From assembly GCF_900473965.1 (NCBI RefSeq), contig NZ_UCNJ01000012.1, positions 124,001-188,000 of the forward strand: a DNA stretch of 64,000 bases. Reading direction: 5' to 3'. The notes beneath the pieces were generated by a model. It was not told the origin of the DNA. It searched no databases and was given only the letters and a program-made list of their open reading frames with translations. How positions within the stretch are numbered: the first letter of the stretch is position 1; every line of letters begins with the position of its first letter. Shown one piece after another: positions 9,012-17,897 of this stretch. Source of the stretch: Synechococcus sp. UW179A (GTDB lineage: Bacteria; Cyanobacteriota; Cyanobacteriia; PCC-6307; Cyanobiaceae). The translations under genes and the position numbers were made by a program.

Positions 9012-10514
9012 TTAAGGCGCTGGCGGTGGCAGCAAGGGCGGCGGTGGTGCCCCTATTAAGGGATCAGTCTGAGTCAGGTTTGGCTTCTGGTCTTCAACAG
9101 TCTCTGTATCTGCGGTGGATTCAGTGATTGGCTCTAGTTGATCGGATGCAGGGGATGGGAGCACCGGGGAGTCTTCATTGGGAAATGGTTCCGGTGTGAG
9201 CAGAACGGGTGGCGGGAGGTCTGGAGGAAGATCGCGTTCGTAGGACGGAAATGCTGATTCGGGTCCCTCAGCGTCCGATTCTTCGCTTGGCCGCGGCTGT
9301 TCAAGCAGCACGAGTGGGTCAGCAGTGATGGGTGGTTCGGGTAACGGTGAACGTTCCGCTTTGCCCTCTTGTTCGTCCTGCGAAAAGCCTGGCTTTAGGA
9401 GTTGGCGTTTCGGTTTCCAGATCAATCGAGCAACGGGCTCTACGCCTTGCTCCATGACGCGATTCAGCCCTGCAAGGGCCCTGTCCATCAGGCGATGACC
9501 AGCAACTTGGGCACAGTCCAGAGGACCCTGACATTTCACCTTTGAGTGCAAGCTTTCGGCGAGGTTTCCTACCAAGCCACCTTGCAGATGGAAGCGGCGC
9601 TCACTCAGGCGCAGCAAGTAGGGCACGTGGACAAAACTAGTCGCTCCACCGCTGATCCAGTTGGCGTCTTCCTCTGTAAAACCTTTCACTCCTGGAATGA
9701 TCAGGCGACTCTTAGAGGCGTGATCAGGCATGTAGGCGGCGACGAGCCCTCGGCGACGGGCCAGCTCCCTCGTTTGCTCCAGGGTGAGGCCATCCCTGCT
9801 CATCAACATTTCCATTCGGCCATCGCTGCGTAGTCCATAGACCATCCGGATCCTTGGCAGGTAGTAGCGAATGCGCTGGCCCATGCTGATGCTGTAAGCA
9901 CCCTTGTAGCTGTCCGGCGCTGCAATTAGATCGTTGTAGACGCTGTGCAAACCACCAACGAACATGTCATAGATCTCAGCACGTTCTGGAGTGAGTTCCC
10001 CGTAGCCGAAGTCCACTCCTCCATTTCGCTTGATGCCGACGAATGCTCGCTGTCGGGATGCTGTGCGGTTTCTGCCCTGCCAGACCTTCTGTCCGAATTT
10101 CAGATCCCCAAGTGGAACTGTGATCTCCTGTCCGCCATTGTCGATGTGGCGTTCGTACATCGGTCCTGATACGTAGGCCAGAGCCGCGGAATCCTCAAAG
10201 GCGTCCTGTTCCCGATCCCAGCCCTCGAGCAGTCCCAAACGCACTTTTCTTGGATCGAAATCGAGTGCGTAGACCTCATCGTCCGACTGATAGCGGAAGG
10301 CTCCAAGAGCGTCACCACTGGCTCCCTCCTCCAGTGTCGCGATGGCATCAGGTTCTGGAGTGCCTGGGGCCAATGCGACAAAGGTTGCAAAGACACCAAG
10401 TGGAAGACCCAGAACCAACCAGCGTTTTCGCAGTCGTTTCGGACGGGAACGACTGCGCCGAATACGCTTCTGGCGTGGAGGCGCAGCAGTGGTGGAACGG
10501 GTCCGCGTCACCAT
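9012..10514 (-). CDS. membrane-anchored protein with Pro-rich tail, unknown
   Basis: A 500-residue protein. After a strongly basic N-terminus (residues 10-32, many Arg/Lys) there is one transmembrane segment (WLVLGLPLGVFATFVALAP), then a ~290-residue folded domain, then a ~120-residue Pro/Glu-rich tail ending in PPPPLLPPPAP. The central domain contains SRDGLTLEQTRELARRRG and GGLVGNLAESLHSK. This could be a phosphodiester glycosidase-like or other periplasmic fold, but I cannot assign it. The ATG at 10514 is chosen because it overlaps the stop of the upstream PdeM gene (ATGGTGA), implying coupled translation. Confidence 0.55.
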   Translation of the reverse strand: MVTRTRSTTAAPPRQKRIRRSRSRPKRLRKRWLVLGLPLGVFATFVALAPGTPEPDAIATLEEGASGDALGAFRYQSDDEVYALDFDPRKVRLGLLEGWDREQDAFEDSAALAYVSGPMYERHIDNGGQEITVPLGDLKFGQKVWQGRNRTASRQRAFVGIKRNGGVDFGYGELTPERAEIYDMFVGGLHSVYNDLIAAPDSYKGAYSISMGQRIRYYLPRIRMVYGLRSDGRMEMLMSRDGLTLEQTRELARRRGLVAAYMPDHASKSRLIIPGVKGFTEEDANWISGGATSFVHVPYLLRLSERRFHLQGGLVGNLAESLHSKVKCQGPLDCAQVAGHRLMDRALAGLNRVMEQGVEPVARLIWKPKRQLLKPGFSQDEQEGKAERSPLPEPPITADPLVLLEQPRPSEESDAEGPESAFPSYERDLPPDLPPPVLLTPEPFPNEDSPVLPSPASDQLEPITESTADTETVEDQKPNLTQTDPLIGAPPPPLLPPPAP

Positions 10515-11380
10515 TTCACCTTGGATCCATTGGATGCCTGCGCGTTGTCGAGCCAAGGAACAATGGTGCCCTCGGCCACCAGCCATTTGCGGTAACGGTG
10601 ACGGCAGTCATGCCCTCCCGTCAACTCTCCGAAGGCAGGAATGAGCATTCGCTGTTCCACGTTGTCGTAGGCGAAGCAGGGAAGCTTGAGTCGATCCGAT
10701 CCCTGGCTCAGGGTGGTTGTGGGGTGGATATGTCCGCAGAGATTCAGGCCAGCACGCCCATCCATGGGCTGTTCTGGTTCATGGCTAAGCCACAATTCTC
10801 CGAGCCTGAATGCTGGATGCTGGGGAAAAGCATCTGGATGCAGGTGGCGGTCATGGTTGCCTCCGATCAGGAGCACCTCAGCATTCAAGCGGTTGTGCAG
10901 GGTCCTGAGGTCTGCCCGTAGGCGCTCGGTGAGCCCGAGTGGGCCATGGATCAAATCTCCAAGCACGATCACACGTGTTGGCTTCCACTGTTGACAGAGC
11001 TTCTCGAGCCGCAGCAATGTGCTTCTGTCGTCATCACTTGGAAGTGGGATTCCACAGGCTTGGAAAACCTCTGCCTTACCAAGATGCAGATCGGCTACAA
11101 AGAGTTCCTCGCCGGATGGTCGCCAGATGGCTTTCTGCGCCAGCAAAACCAGCTCTTCGTCTCGCCATTGCCAACGACAATGCGCGACGTTGTTGGGTGC
11201 ATGGGCTGTTGGCTCGCCATCAGCCTGATCGCTGTTCTTTTCGGCGTTGATGGCAGTCAACAGTGGGGTGATCTGCTGAGATTTGCACCATTTTGCTTCT
11301 AAACCAAGGAAGTGTTTCAAAAAAATGTTCCACCCTTCATCGGCGATCTGGAAATGGCCTTTCAGCTTCTGGGGTGGCAA
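10508..11380 (-). CDS. pdeM: ligase-associated metallophosphoesterase PdeM-like
   Basis: A calcineurin-like phosphoesterase of the family found with ATP-dependent DNA ligase and an Lhr-type helicase in DNA repair operons. All metal motifs are visible: FVADLHLGK (DxH), VLGDLIHG (GDxxH), LIGGNHDRH (GNHD), LSHEPE and LCGHIHP (GHxH). The first ~75 residues before WRDEELVLLAQ do not look like the family, so the real start is probably later than 11380, but no good internal ATG exists. A TTG around codon 40 is possible. Its expected partners are on the same strand at 61-64 kb. The stop overlaps the next gene's start. Confidence 0.8.
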   Translation of the reverse strand: MPPQKLKGHFQIADEGWNIFLKHFLGLEAKWCKSQQITPLLTAINAEKNSDQADGEPTAHAPNNVAHCRWQWRDEELVLLAQKAIWRPSGEELFVADLHLGKAEVFQACGIPLPSDDDRSTLLRLEKLCQQWKPTRVIVLGDLIHGPLGLTERLRADLRTLHNRLNAEVLLIGGNHDRHLHPDAFPQHPAFRLGELWLSHEPEQPMDGRAGLNLCGHIHPTTTLSQGSDRLKLPCFAYDNVEQRMLIPAFGELTGGHDCRHRYRKWLVAEGTIVPWLDNAQASNGSKVKW

Positions 11381-11410
11381 CCTCAGAATGCATAAGTCGA
11401 TTGACTTCTG

Positions 11411-11494
11411 ATGACTCTCGCTTTGTTGCTTGCCCTGCTGGGATCGCTCATCGCCATGGGCGTGATCGTTAAGCGTCTTGAGAACAACGGGTGA
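11411..11494 (+). CDS. 27-residue single-span membrane peptide upstream of the channel gene
   Basis: ATG at 11411 opens a 27-codon frame encoding one hydrophobic helix (MTLALLLALLGSLIAMGVIV) with a basic end (KRLENNG). Its TGA overlaps the GTG start of the channel gene (GTGA at 11491-11494), the arrangement of translationally coupled genes. The small size means it could be a leader peptide or a channel accessory subunit. It lies 30 bp from the divergent PdeM gene. No known photosystem small subunit matches it. Confidence 0.5.
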   Translation: MTLALLLALLGSLIAMGVIVKRLENNG

Positions 11495-12576
11495 AACGCG
11501 TGATCAGAGTTCCCAGGATTTCTTTGTTGCTCGCCGGTTTGATCAGCGTTGCTGTTCCAGGAATGGCAGTAGCAGAGCCTCTCCGAGTTGGAGTGAGTGG
11601 TGCACCACCTTTCGTGATGCCGAAGGGTGAACCAGTTCAGGGGATCAGCACTCAGGTCTGGGAAGAAGTGGCAAACCGCCTCAACCAACCCTACGAAGTC
11701 TTTTACCTACCCAATACGGAGGCCAATCTGAAAGCCGTTGAAAACGGCGATGTGGATCTTGCGGTCGGTCCGATCAGCATCACCCCCGACCGACTGGCCA
11801 ACCCCAGGATTGATTTCACTCAGCCTTACTTCCAAGGCATGGAGGGGTTGATGATTCCCGTGAAGCCTCCTGGGCTTTGGGCAAGGTTCAAACCCTTCTT
11901 CGGCTGGGCGGCCTTGTCGTCACTTGGTGGTTTGATGATCCTTCTGTTTGTAGTCGGCAATCTCATCTGGCTTGCTGAGCGTCGCCGCAATACAGAGCAC
12001 TTCCCCCGCCAATACCTGCATGGAGTCGGTAATGGCATGTGGTTTGCCCTGGTAACGCTTACAACGGTCGGCTATGGAGATCGATCTCCCACCACAAGAA
12101 CCGGTCGCATCATTGCTGGTATCTGGATGCTGATGTCGCTTCTGGCGCTGTCATCGATCACGGCAGGTCTGGCTTCTGCATTCACGGTGTCGTTGTCGAA
12201 ACTGGAACCCTCAGCCATTCAGGACCGCTCCGATCTGCGCGGCAAGACTGTTTCAGTTGTGGCCGGGACCACCAGTGGAACCTGGGCAAAAATTTATGGC
12301 GCCAGGGCCCGGGAATCCGCAAGTCTTGAGAAGGCCATTGATCTGTTGTTGAAAGGAGAGGTTGCGGCCGTGCTGTTTGATGAAGCCCCTCTTCGTTATT
12401 ACCTTCAGCAGAAACCTGAAGCGCCTTTCAAGATGGCGCCCTTTGCGCTAGCCAGTCAGACCTATGGATTCGTGGTCCCTATGAACAGTGTCTTGCGCAC
12501 TCCCATTGATGTGGAGCTGTTGCAGATGCAGAGAAGCGGGGAGGTCAAGTCGATCACTGATCGCCTGCTGCAGTGA
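11491..12576 (+). CDS. GluR0-like ligand-gated potassium channel
   Basis: A 361-residue protein: signal peptide (1-28), first half of a periplasmic amino-acid-binding lobe (30-125, EPLRVGVSGAPPFVMP, VDLAVGPISITPDR), membrane helix (~139-160), pore loop with potassium selectivity filter TVGYGD (192-197), second membrane helix (~207-233), then the second binding lobe (GKTVSVVAGTTSGTWAK, AVLFDEAPLRYYL). This is the architecture of prokaryotic ionotropic glutamate receptor homologues: ligand binding in the periplasm opens a potassium pore. The start is a GTG overlapping the upstream 27-residue frame. Ligand identity cannot be read from sequence. Confidence 0.88.
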   Translation: MKRVIRVPRISLLLAGLISVAVPGMAVAEPLRVGVSGAPPFVMPKGEPVQGISTQVWEEVANRLNQPYEVFYLPNTEANLKAVENGDVDLAVGPISITPDRLANPRIDFTQPYFQGMEGLMIPVKPPGLWARFKPFFGWAALSSLGGLMILLFVVGNLIWLAERRRNTEHFPRQYLHGVGNGMWFALVTLTTVGYGDRSPTTRTGRIIAGIWMLMSLLALSSITAGLASAFTVSLSKLEPSAIQDRSDLRGKTVSVVAGTTSGTWAKIYGARARESASLEKAIDLLLKGEVAAVLFDEAPLRYYLQQKPEAPFKMAPFALASQTYGFVVPMNSVLRTPIDVELLQMQRSGEVKSITDRLLQ

Positions 12577-12602
12577 TGGCAAACACTGGAGGATCCATGG
12601 CT

Positions 12603-12839
12603 TCATCTGAGAGTTCCGTGTCGGCGTAATCCGTCTTCGATCAGAAAGTTGGCAAGGCTGCTGCAGCTGCGACCCTCGGCAAGAGCTTGCTGCTTGAGGC
12701 GGTGCATGACCCCGCCCGCAAGGGTGACGTTGAGTCGTTCCGACTCTGCAGCTTCAGCAACTTGGGCCGCTGTGACCTCGATTGATTCATGCTGCAGCTG
12801 TTCCTGCAGCTCTTGCAGCAAACTTCCCAGGAATGACAC
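12603..12839 (-). CDS. small ribbon-helix-helix (CopG-like) protein
   Basis: A 78-residue protein. Residues 35-75 read LNVTLAGGVMHRLKQQALAEGRSCSSLANFLIEDGLRR, split as beta strand, helix, GRSCSSLA turn and helix, the ribbon-helix-helix pattern of small DNA-binding dimers. The N-terminal 30 residues are a Gln/Glu-rich helix. No toxin partner sits beside it. It may be a regulator of its own or neighbouring genes. Confidence 0.6.
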   Translation of the reverse strand: MSFLGSLLQELQEQLQHESIEVTAAQVAEAAESERLNVTLAGGVMHRLKQQALAEGRSCSSLANFLIEDGLRRHGTLR

Positions 12840-12926
12840 GTCTTCGTGTTTATTTAGTATCTAAAATGTACCGAATGGGCGCCTGGTGCTGTGGCGTAAC
12901 CTGACGCGGTTTCTTGTTCTGTCTGG

Positions 12927-13565
12927 ATGGAGACCCTGCCCCTTGAGCTGGAACCCGGTCAGGACCTCCATCTGGCTCTGTCTGAGCTGGCGATGCAGCA
13001 ACAGCTCAGTGGATTTGTTCTCGGGGTGGTCGGCAATCTCTCCCAGGCCACGTTTCGCTGTCCTGGACAGCAACAGCCCACACGGATGAGCGGGGAACTC
13101 GAGGTCATCACGCTGAATGGAACCTTCTCCCCCTCAGGAGTTCATCTTCACCTCAGCCTTTCAGACGGCGCCTGTCAGGTGTGGGGAGGACATCTTGAGC
13201 CAGGCACTGTTGTTTTGAAGGGTGCACAGCTGCTTCTCGGTCTCAGCGGTCTGCCCACTGCTCAGACCATTCAGCAGCCCATTCAGGAGCCTGCTCGGTT
13301 GGGCGAGCGTGTCGAGCTGGCGGTGCTTCCCGGGTGTCCATGGAGTCTTCGGGCCAGGCAATTATTGGAAAGGCTTTCCATTCCCCATCGCCTGGAAACC
13401 ATCGAAACTGACGACCGCTTCGAGGCATTCCGGCAACGCAGCGGTATGAACACCTTTCCTCAGATCTTCATTGATGGAGAGGTTGTTGGGGGTTATGACG
13501 ACCTCGCTGAGCTCTCATTGCAGCCTGAGTTTCGAGCGTTGGGGCAAGGGGCATTGGACCGATGA
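12927..13565 (+). CDS. PPC/DUF296 domain fused to glutaredoxin
   Basis: A 212-residue two-domain protein. Residues ~8-115 form a PPC/DUF296 domain (LALSELAMQQQLSGFVLGVVGNLSQATFR, written in parts: ALSELAMQ, GFVLGVVGNLSQA, SGELEVITLNGTFS, VWGGHL). Residues ~130-205 form a glutaredoxin: redox motif CPWS at 137-140, TFPQIFIDGEVVGGYDDL at 176-193 with the cis-Pro and GG glutathione-binding motifs. The CPWS active site retains only the N-terminal Cys, like monothiol types. The role of the fusion is not known to me; DNA or ligand sensing linked to redox state is a guess. Confidence 0.75.
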   Translation: METLPLELEPGQDLHLALSELAMQQQLSGFVLGVVGNLSQATFRCPGQQQPTRMSGELEVITLNGTFSPSGVHLHLSLSDGACQVWGGHLEPGTVVLKGAQLLLGLSGLPTAQTIQQPIQEPARLGERVELAVLPGCPWSLRARQLLERLSIPHRLETIETDDRFEAFRQRSGMNTFPQIFIDGEVVGGYDDLAELSLQPEFRALGQGALDR

Positions 13566-13937
13566 ATCGTTGTATGAGCTCTGCAAACTGAGAGCTGCTC
13601 CAGCGACTCGCTTGATTCAGAACTTTCGAAAACTCTGGCCGGATGGCTGACCACTATCCCCGCTGTATCCATCACAGCCGCCTGAGGGAGAGACCTGCCA
13701 GCGATCAAGAGGACGTCTTGCCGATGGATGTTGAGATCTTTGACCTGCAAGACACTTGTAATTGCATTTAGCCGTTACGCGAAGGCGGCTGATCGGAGGT
13801 CTGAATGATCGGGAGATCTGCCAGTTCATTGGGCAATAGCTGGGTTGCATACCCGCAGCACCTCGGCACAAACGCCAGCGAGTCGGAGTTGATGACTGCC
13901 GAAAAAGATCTATGAGCTTGTCTGGTGGAATATCTCA
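13566..13937 (+). other. 372 bp without a recognisable gene
   Basis: No frame here shows a family motif, signal peptide or convincing start. It marks the transition from compact housekeeping genes to sparse accessory DNA. Confidence 0.4.
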
Positions 13938-14390
13938 TTAGAATTTGTTCGCCCTCAGCCAACCAATTGCACCTTCTCTTGCATTAGCAGATGCATTTTG
14001 AGTGGATTGGTTTTGAACGACACGAACCTCGTACCAAAAACCTCTTTGGCCTGAAAATGTGCGGTTCACGCCCTGCAGAAAAATGACTTTTGATCCGCTG
14101 CTAACTAAGCCACGCTGAACATTCGGGCAACCTGAATTGATTGAGACAACTGATGCCGGCGTTTGCCCACCACAGTCGCGCAGAAATCCCGCTGAGCGTG
14201 TCTTTTGATGCAGATGGGGTTCATTGCATGCAAGGGCAGTGCTAAGGGAAGTCGCGACTATGCAACCGATAGCTCCAACGCGAAGGCCGTGTTTTAGAAA
14301 AAACTTTGTGGCGATCAATGGGCGGTTATGTGCAACCTCGCTAACTCCAAGGCTCAACTCTTGGTTTTGAGTGTTTTGGTGTTGATTCAT
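13938..14390 (-). CDS. exported protein with SH3-like C-terminus, unknown
   Basis: A 150-residue protein with a hydrophobic segment at residues 35-54 (LRVGAIGCIVATSLSTALAC) acting as an uncleaved or late signal sequence. The C-terminal part (VIFLQGVNRTFSGQRGFWYEVRVV and GAIGWLRANKF) is the pattern of a bacterial SH3-like domain. Four Cys after the signal may form disulfides. It stands alone on the minus strand at the start of the accessory region. The exact role is unknown. Confidence 0.5.
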   Translation of the reverse strand: MNQHQNTQNQELSLGVSEVAHNRPLIATKFFLKHGLRVGAIGCIVATSLSTALACNEPHLHQKTRSAGFLRDCGGQTPASVVSINSGCPNVQRGLVSSGSKVIFLQGVNRTFSGQRGFWYEVRVVQNQSTQNASANAREGAIGWLRANKF

Positions 14391-14744
14391 TGTGTACGGT
14401 GGTTAGGGCAGGGGGTGCAGTAGCGCCCGCCTCGATGCACTCACTATCTCCAGAATCAATAGCTAAATTGATGATCTACCTCAAGGGATGCTGTGATCTT
14501 GGTCACAGTTCTGAGCAGTCAATACAAACCGCACTAGGCGAGGTTAATAATCAACTAGTTTCATAAATTGAATAATTATTTAAGGGCTTGTGTATCTGAT
14601 TTGAACCAATTAAAAGCTTCTGAAAATTTCGACATTTAAGCTTAAATTTTTTGGCATTGGAGGTGGTTTCTGGTTTAACTGGCCTGTTCGCTAGGAACTT
14701 CCTCAGGCTCATCTTCGCTGAGGAGACTCAGTATGTCAGTACTA
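14391..14744 (+). other. 354 bp AT-rich, no gene seen
   Basis: Strongly AT-rich with no supported frame. It separates the SH3-like gene from the first decayed Nif11 peptide. Confidence 0.35.
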
Positions 14745-14875
14745 GATTTGTGGATATGGTCGTTGCCAATAGCAACAATATAATTTTGGATTTAGCTGCT
14801 TCCAGTTTCTCTTGAAGGTTGGAATTGCTTTTGACTTTCTCTTGGAAGTTTTTGTTTTAGTTGTTCTAGATTTAT
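14745..14875 (-). pseudogene. decayed Nif11-leader precursor peptide
   Basis: Minus-strand reading gives NLEQLK and then, after a frame change, a recognisable leader piece FQEKVKSNSNLQEKLEAAKS. Intact copies nearby read MSLEQLKAFLAKVKSD...LQEKLKEAKSPED. The start codon is ATA instead of ATG and one frameshift lies between LEQLK and the next block. The downstream half of the leader, the Gly-Gly and the core are lost. It is a clear relic, the left-most member of the family. Confidence 0.7.
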
Positions 14876-15148
14876 CGGCATAAGGCCTGTTTAGTATCGA
14901 CGGTAATGATGAACTGCAGCATCTTTGTGCAAATTTTTTACTCAATTGTGCCAGTGATTAGACATCTAATTTTAGGGCCTATGCGTGTGTTTGAAGAAAT
15001 AAAAATCTCAAAGATTTGACCTTTCATGTTTAACATTTTGCCCATATTGCGAATTACTTCTTTTGTGCAGTTATGAGTCACTATCGGCAGAACGATTTGG
15101 TTGTTGATGCACTTGTACTGTAGTGCACCACCAGCCGGTATTCAGTGG

Positions 15149-15367
15149 TCAATGGTATCCACCAGCTGCACCTTCCAGCTCGTTGTCTGCAAGTTCTGGA
15201 TGGTTTGAGCGGTAGAGGTTAGTGAAGTCGTCAGCAGAAATTATAAACCAAGCCTCTTTCGAAATTGCATGAACTGCATCAGGGAACGCTGCAGCTTTGA
15301 GCTTCTCCTGAAGGCTGGAGTCGCCTTTAACTTTTTTTAGGAATGCTTTGAGTTCTTCTAGGGGCAT
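15149..15367 (-). CDS. Nif11-leader peptide stopped just after Gly-Gly
   Basis: 72 codons: MPLEELKAFLKKVKGDSSLQ leader start, DNELEGAAGG at 61-70, then only Tyr-His before TGA. The leader middle is unusual (FIISADDFTNLYRSNHPELA). If the TGA were a sense codon, the frame would continue to 15071 with 24 more codons containing GWWCTTVQVH, which looks like a normal core with one Cys and two Thr. The gene is therefore probably a precursor that lost its core to a nonsense change. Upstream sequence keeps the family promoter pattern (CTATGAATGCTGAACAGACC on the gene strand). Confidence 0.6.
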   Translation of the reverse strand: MPLEELKAFLKKVKGDSSLQEKLKAAAFPDAVHAISKEAWFIISADDFTNLYRSNHPELADNELEGAAGGYH

Positions 15368-15407
15368 GGGTATTAGGTCTGTTCAGCATTCATAGCAGTG
15401 GTCTGAA

Positions 15408-15671
15408 TCACCACCTAGGCGAGCAACGCTTCCACCCGCCTGACTTCTGCATGGTCTCCCATGCCTCAATGGCGTTATGCCTGAGCAACCTGCGGATGAC
15501 TGGCTGACCGCTGTCTGTCACTGACCGCGTCTCGACCTCTACCCATTGAGCTTGCTGCGTTGGCATGTCGTTCTTGAAGCGGCAGACCCTTTGCTCCTGA
15601 GTGTTCATCAGCCCATCGATACCGTTCTTCGGTGCATGGCGATCAACAAGTGGGCGGTCCTTGCTTGGCAT
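15408..15671 (-). CDS. DUF1651-like small protein
   Basis: An 87-residue protein. Residues 38-87 (QWVEVETRSV, PVIRRLLRHNAIEAWETM, GGWKRCSPRW) fit the pattern of DUF1651, a short family largely restricted to marine Synechococcus and Prochlorococcus: VxVETG, RxEAxxxWxxx, GWKxCxPxW. Function is unknown. It is on the same strand as the truncated Nif11 gene 40 bp downstream. Confidence 0.55.
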   Translation of the reverse strand: MPSKDRPLVDRHAPKNGIDGLMNTQEQRVCRFKNDMPTQQAQWVEVETRSVTDSGQPVIRRLLRHNAIEAWETMQKSGGWKRCSPRW

Positions 15672-16013
15672 CTCGACACGATGGCGAAATCAGCCTTTGT
15701 GTAGTCGCCACACTTAAAGTCTGAAAGAATTCAATGCCTGTGGCAGACCACTTGACCATCCTTGATGGTAAAAGTCATCGACATGCCATTGAGAGAATTA
15801 TGTGTTTTGTTCGCTGTGTTTTGTACATTTTTGGGTAGAAACTTTTGTCTTTGGTCTGTGATGAATCCCCTTGTAAGTCGACAATTTTTATTAGCGTGAA
15901 TTTGCCTTAGGCCGCTTTGACCTGTATGCCACCTTGAGTTTGATTAAGTTGAATGTGACCTCTTTAAGTTTTTAAGCGAGTTTTCTGTTGGCGCCTATGT
16001 TGCGGCTAATTGA
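15672..16013 (+). other. 342 bp without a recognisable gene
   Basis: AT-rich spacer between the DUF1651-like gene and the divergent transporter. It presumably holds the transporter promoter. No convincing frame or hairpin is seen. Confidence 0.35.
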
Positions 16014-16961
16014 GTGGCAACGGCATTGCATAGAGAAAAAAAACAGGGGTTGTCCTATCGCTATGGTCTCCTCTTTCTGATCGCCTTAATCTGGGGGTCG
16101 CAATTTCTTTTTAACCACTTTGCGCTGCAGGTCTTTACGGCCGAATCGGTGGCATGGCTGCGGGCGGCAATTGGATTTTTAACACTCAGTTTTTTCATGG
16201 TTTTAAAACCAGTGTCACGAGATTCAAAGACCAACAAAGGCTCTGGTTCTCGCTATTGGCTGCAGATCGTTCTTGTTGGTTTTTTTGAAGCGACATTGCC
16301 TTTCTTTTTAGTGGCATGGGGACAGCAGCATGTTAATAGTGCTGTTGCTGCAATCCTAATGTCACTTGTAGCAATATTCACGCTTGTATTAGTTTTGATA
16401 TTTGTGAGAGATGAGCCTGTTACCAAAGGCAAATTCATTGGAATCATCCTCGGTTTCGTTGGCGTTGTTGTTCTTCTCTGGCCGCAGTTCAGTCAATCTA
16501 CTGGTACGGGAAGCGCTCTTGGGAGCCTAGCCATCCTTGCTGCTGCTATGAGCTTTGCCGTTAGCCTTGTGCTGATTCGTCGTTTGCCCCAGGTCGGCTC
16601 TCCTGTTCTTACCGCTAGAAATATCCTTTTTTGTGGAAGCGTTGAGTTGGGCGCAGTTTTACTGCTAATGAGGCAACCTTTAGTGCATCACCCCTTACAG
16701 ACCAGCGCAGTAATTGCTTTATTAGCTCAAGGCGTTCTAGCTGGTGGTGTTGTCTACGTTTTGTACGTGCGCCTTGTTAGCGTGGCAGGAGCTACTTTTG
16801 CTGGATTTGCTAACTATCTTGTCCCTATTGTGGGTGTTTTCTTAGGTGTTTTTTTCTTGCAGGACCACTTGCCGCTCAGTGCCTATTTTTCAATTCTGAT
16901 TATTGCGTTAGCCATATTTGCAGCCGAATGGAGGCCAGCTCGTCTTGATTCTGTTGATTAA
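16014..16961 (+). CDS. EamA/DMT-family permease
   Basis: A 315-residue membrane protein with about ten hydrophobic helices arranged as two EamA repeats. Repeat 1 has LIALIWGSQFLFNHFALQVF and ESVAWLRAAIGFLTLSFF. Repeat 2 starts near LGSLAILAAAMSFAVSLVLI. Such drug/metabolite exporters move amino acids or small metabolites across the inner membrane; the substrate is unknown. The start is GTG at 16014. It lies inside the peptide-rich accessory region but has no direct link to peptide export. Confidence 0.85.
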   Translation: MATALHREKKQGLSYRYGLLFLIALIWGSQFLFNHFALQVFTAESVAWLRAAIGFLTLSFFMVLKPVSRDSKTNKGSGSRYWLQIVLVGFFEATLPFFLVAWGQQHVNSAVAAILMSLVAIFTLVLVLIFVRDEPVTKGKFIGIILGFVGVVVLLWPQFSQSTGTGSALGSLAILAAAMSFAVSLVLIRRLPQVGSPVLTARNILFCGSVELGAVLLLMRQPLVHHPLQTSAVIALLAQGVLAGGVVYVLYVRLVSVAGATFAGFANYLVPIVGVFLGVFFLQDHLPLSAYFSILIIALAIFAAEWRPARLDSVD

Positions 16962-17807
16962 GTGCAGGGTAAAGACGAATCCGCTCCTTTTTTATGATCA
17001 GGGGAAATAGATTGGGAAACCAGATCACAGTACCAGAATGTCTTGTTATGGCTAAGACTTTTGTCGATTAAATCGACGTTGTTTCCAGTTGGTGCGCTCG
17101 TTGGCTCGTCATCGGATCTATTTAGTGCAGATCATTTTTTGGGGGATCAATCTTGCACTAGGTTTAGCACTAAGTGCTTTTGCGGCGGTAGCGCAGAGGT
17201 GACTTTCGCAAAATCCTGCTGCAGTAAATGCAGCCCACATCACATGACTGCGACCCCGTAGGCCAGCTCGGGCTCAGCTATGGATTTGCACGCACGGGCA
17301 TTGGTCAGACGGGTGAAAGAGTTGCCATCCAAGGTTGTGGATGATGCATCGTCTTGTGATCCGAATATTTTTCGAGAGGATATTTTTACTTGTTGCTTCG
17401 TCATGACAAGCGGGAACCTTCTTGTTCTGTTCGTGAGCTTGTCTTGCGCTTACCTAGTCCTCAGAATCTACAAAATGAATTGTCGTGCTGAGCGCTGAAT
17501 ACCAGGCTGGTATTGCTGCCTCGCATCTCAACAGGTAAAGGCCATTCTTAATACCACCGCCAAGAACGCCTGCTTCGGTGACTCATAAAGACGATCACCC
17601 TGGTTAAAGCCTAGGTAAGTGCTACTCCCAGCAGGATTGAAAACAGTGTCTCCATAGCGGAGGTATTGAGGTCACCAGCCAAAGCTGGATTAACTCAAGA
17701 TTATTTCCTGATCAGAGGTTTAGAACGACAGTTAACTATCATTCGCGTGCAGGCTTGCCCTTGTCTTTGATGGTGTTGGTCTTGTCCGCAGCCTTTGAAG
17801 CTGGAGC
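16962..17807 (+). other. 846 bp with no supported gene
   Basis: Two short frames (17043-17261 and 17280-17498) lack any family signal, although the second ends with a hydrophobic stretch. I consider this non-coding or decayed accessory DNA. Confidence 0.35.
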
Positions 17808-17897
17808 CTCTTCCAGATCGCCGATGTGGGTTCAGGCGTGATCCTCTGGGTCAACGCTGATCTTGTGATACGTATCCTTCCATATACACTTTTCTGA
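17808..17897 (+). pseudogene. C-terminal fragment of a DUF3104 gene
   Basis: The frame reads LFQIADVGSGVILWVNADLV, almost the same as the C-terminus of the intact DUF3104 protein at 21959-22234 (LFQIADVDSGVICWVNADLV). No start or N-terminal half precedes it. Its TGA overlaps the ATG of the next small membrane protein. Confidence 0.7.

Noticed and set aside
17043-17498. Two 72-codon plus-strand frames
   Set aside because: Erratic Cys/Ser-rich composition, no homologous pattern; the hydrophobic end of the second is not enough to call a gene.
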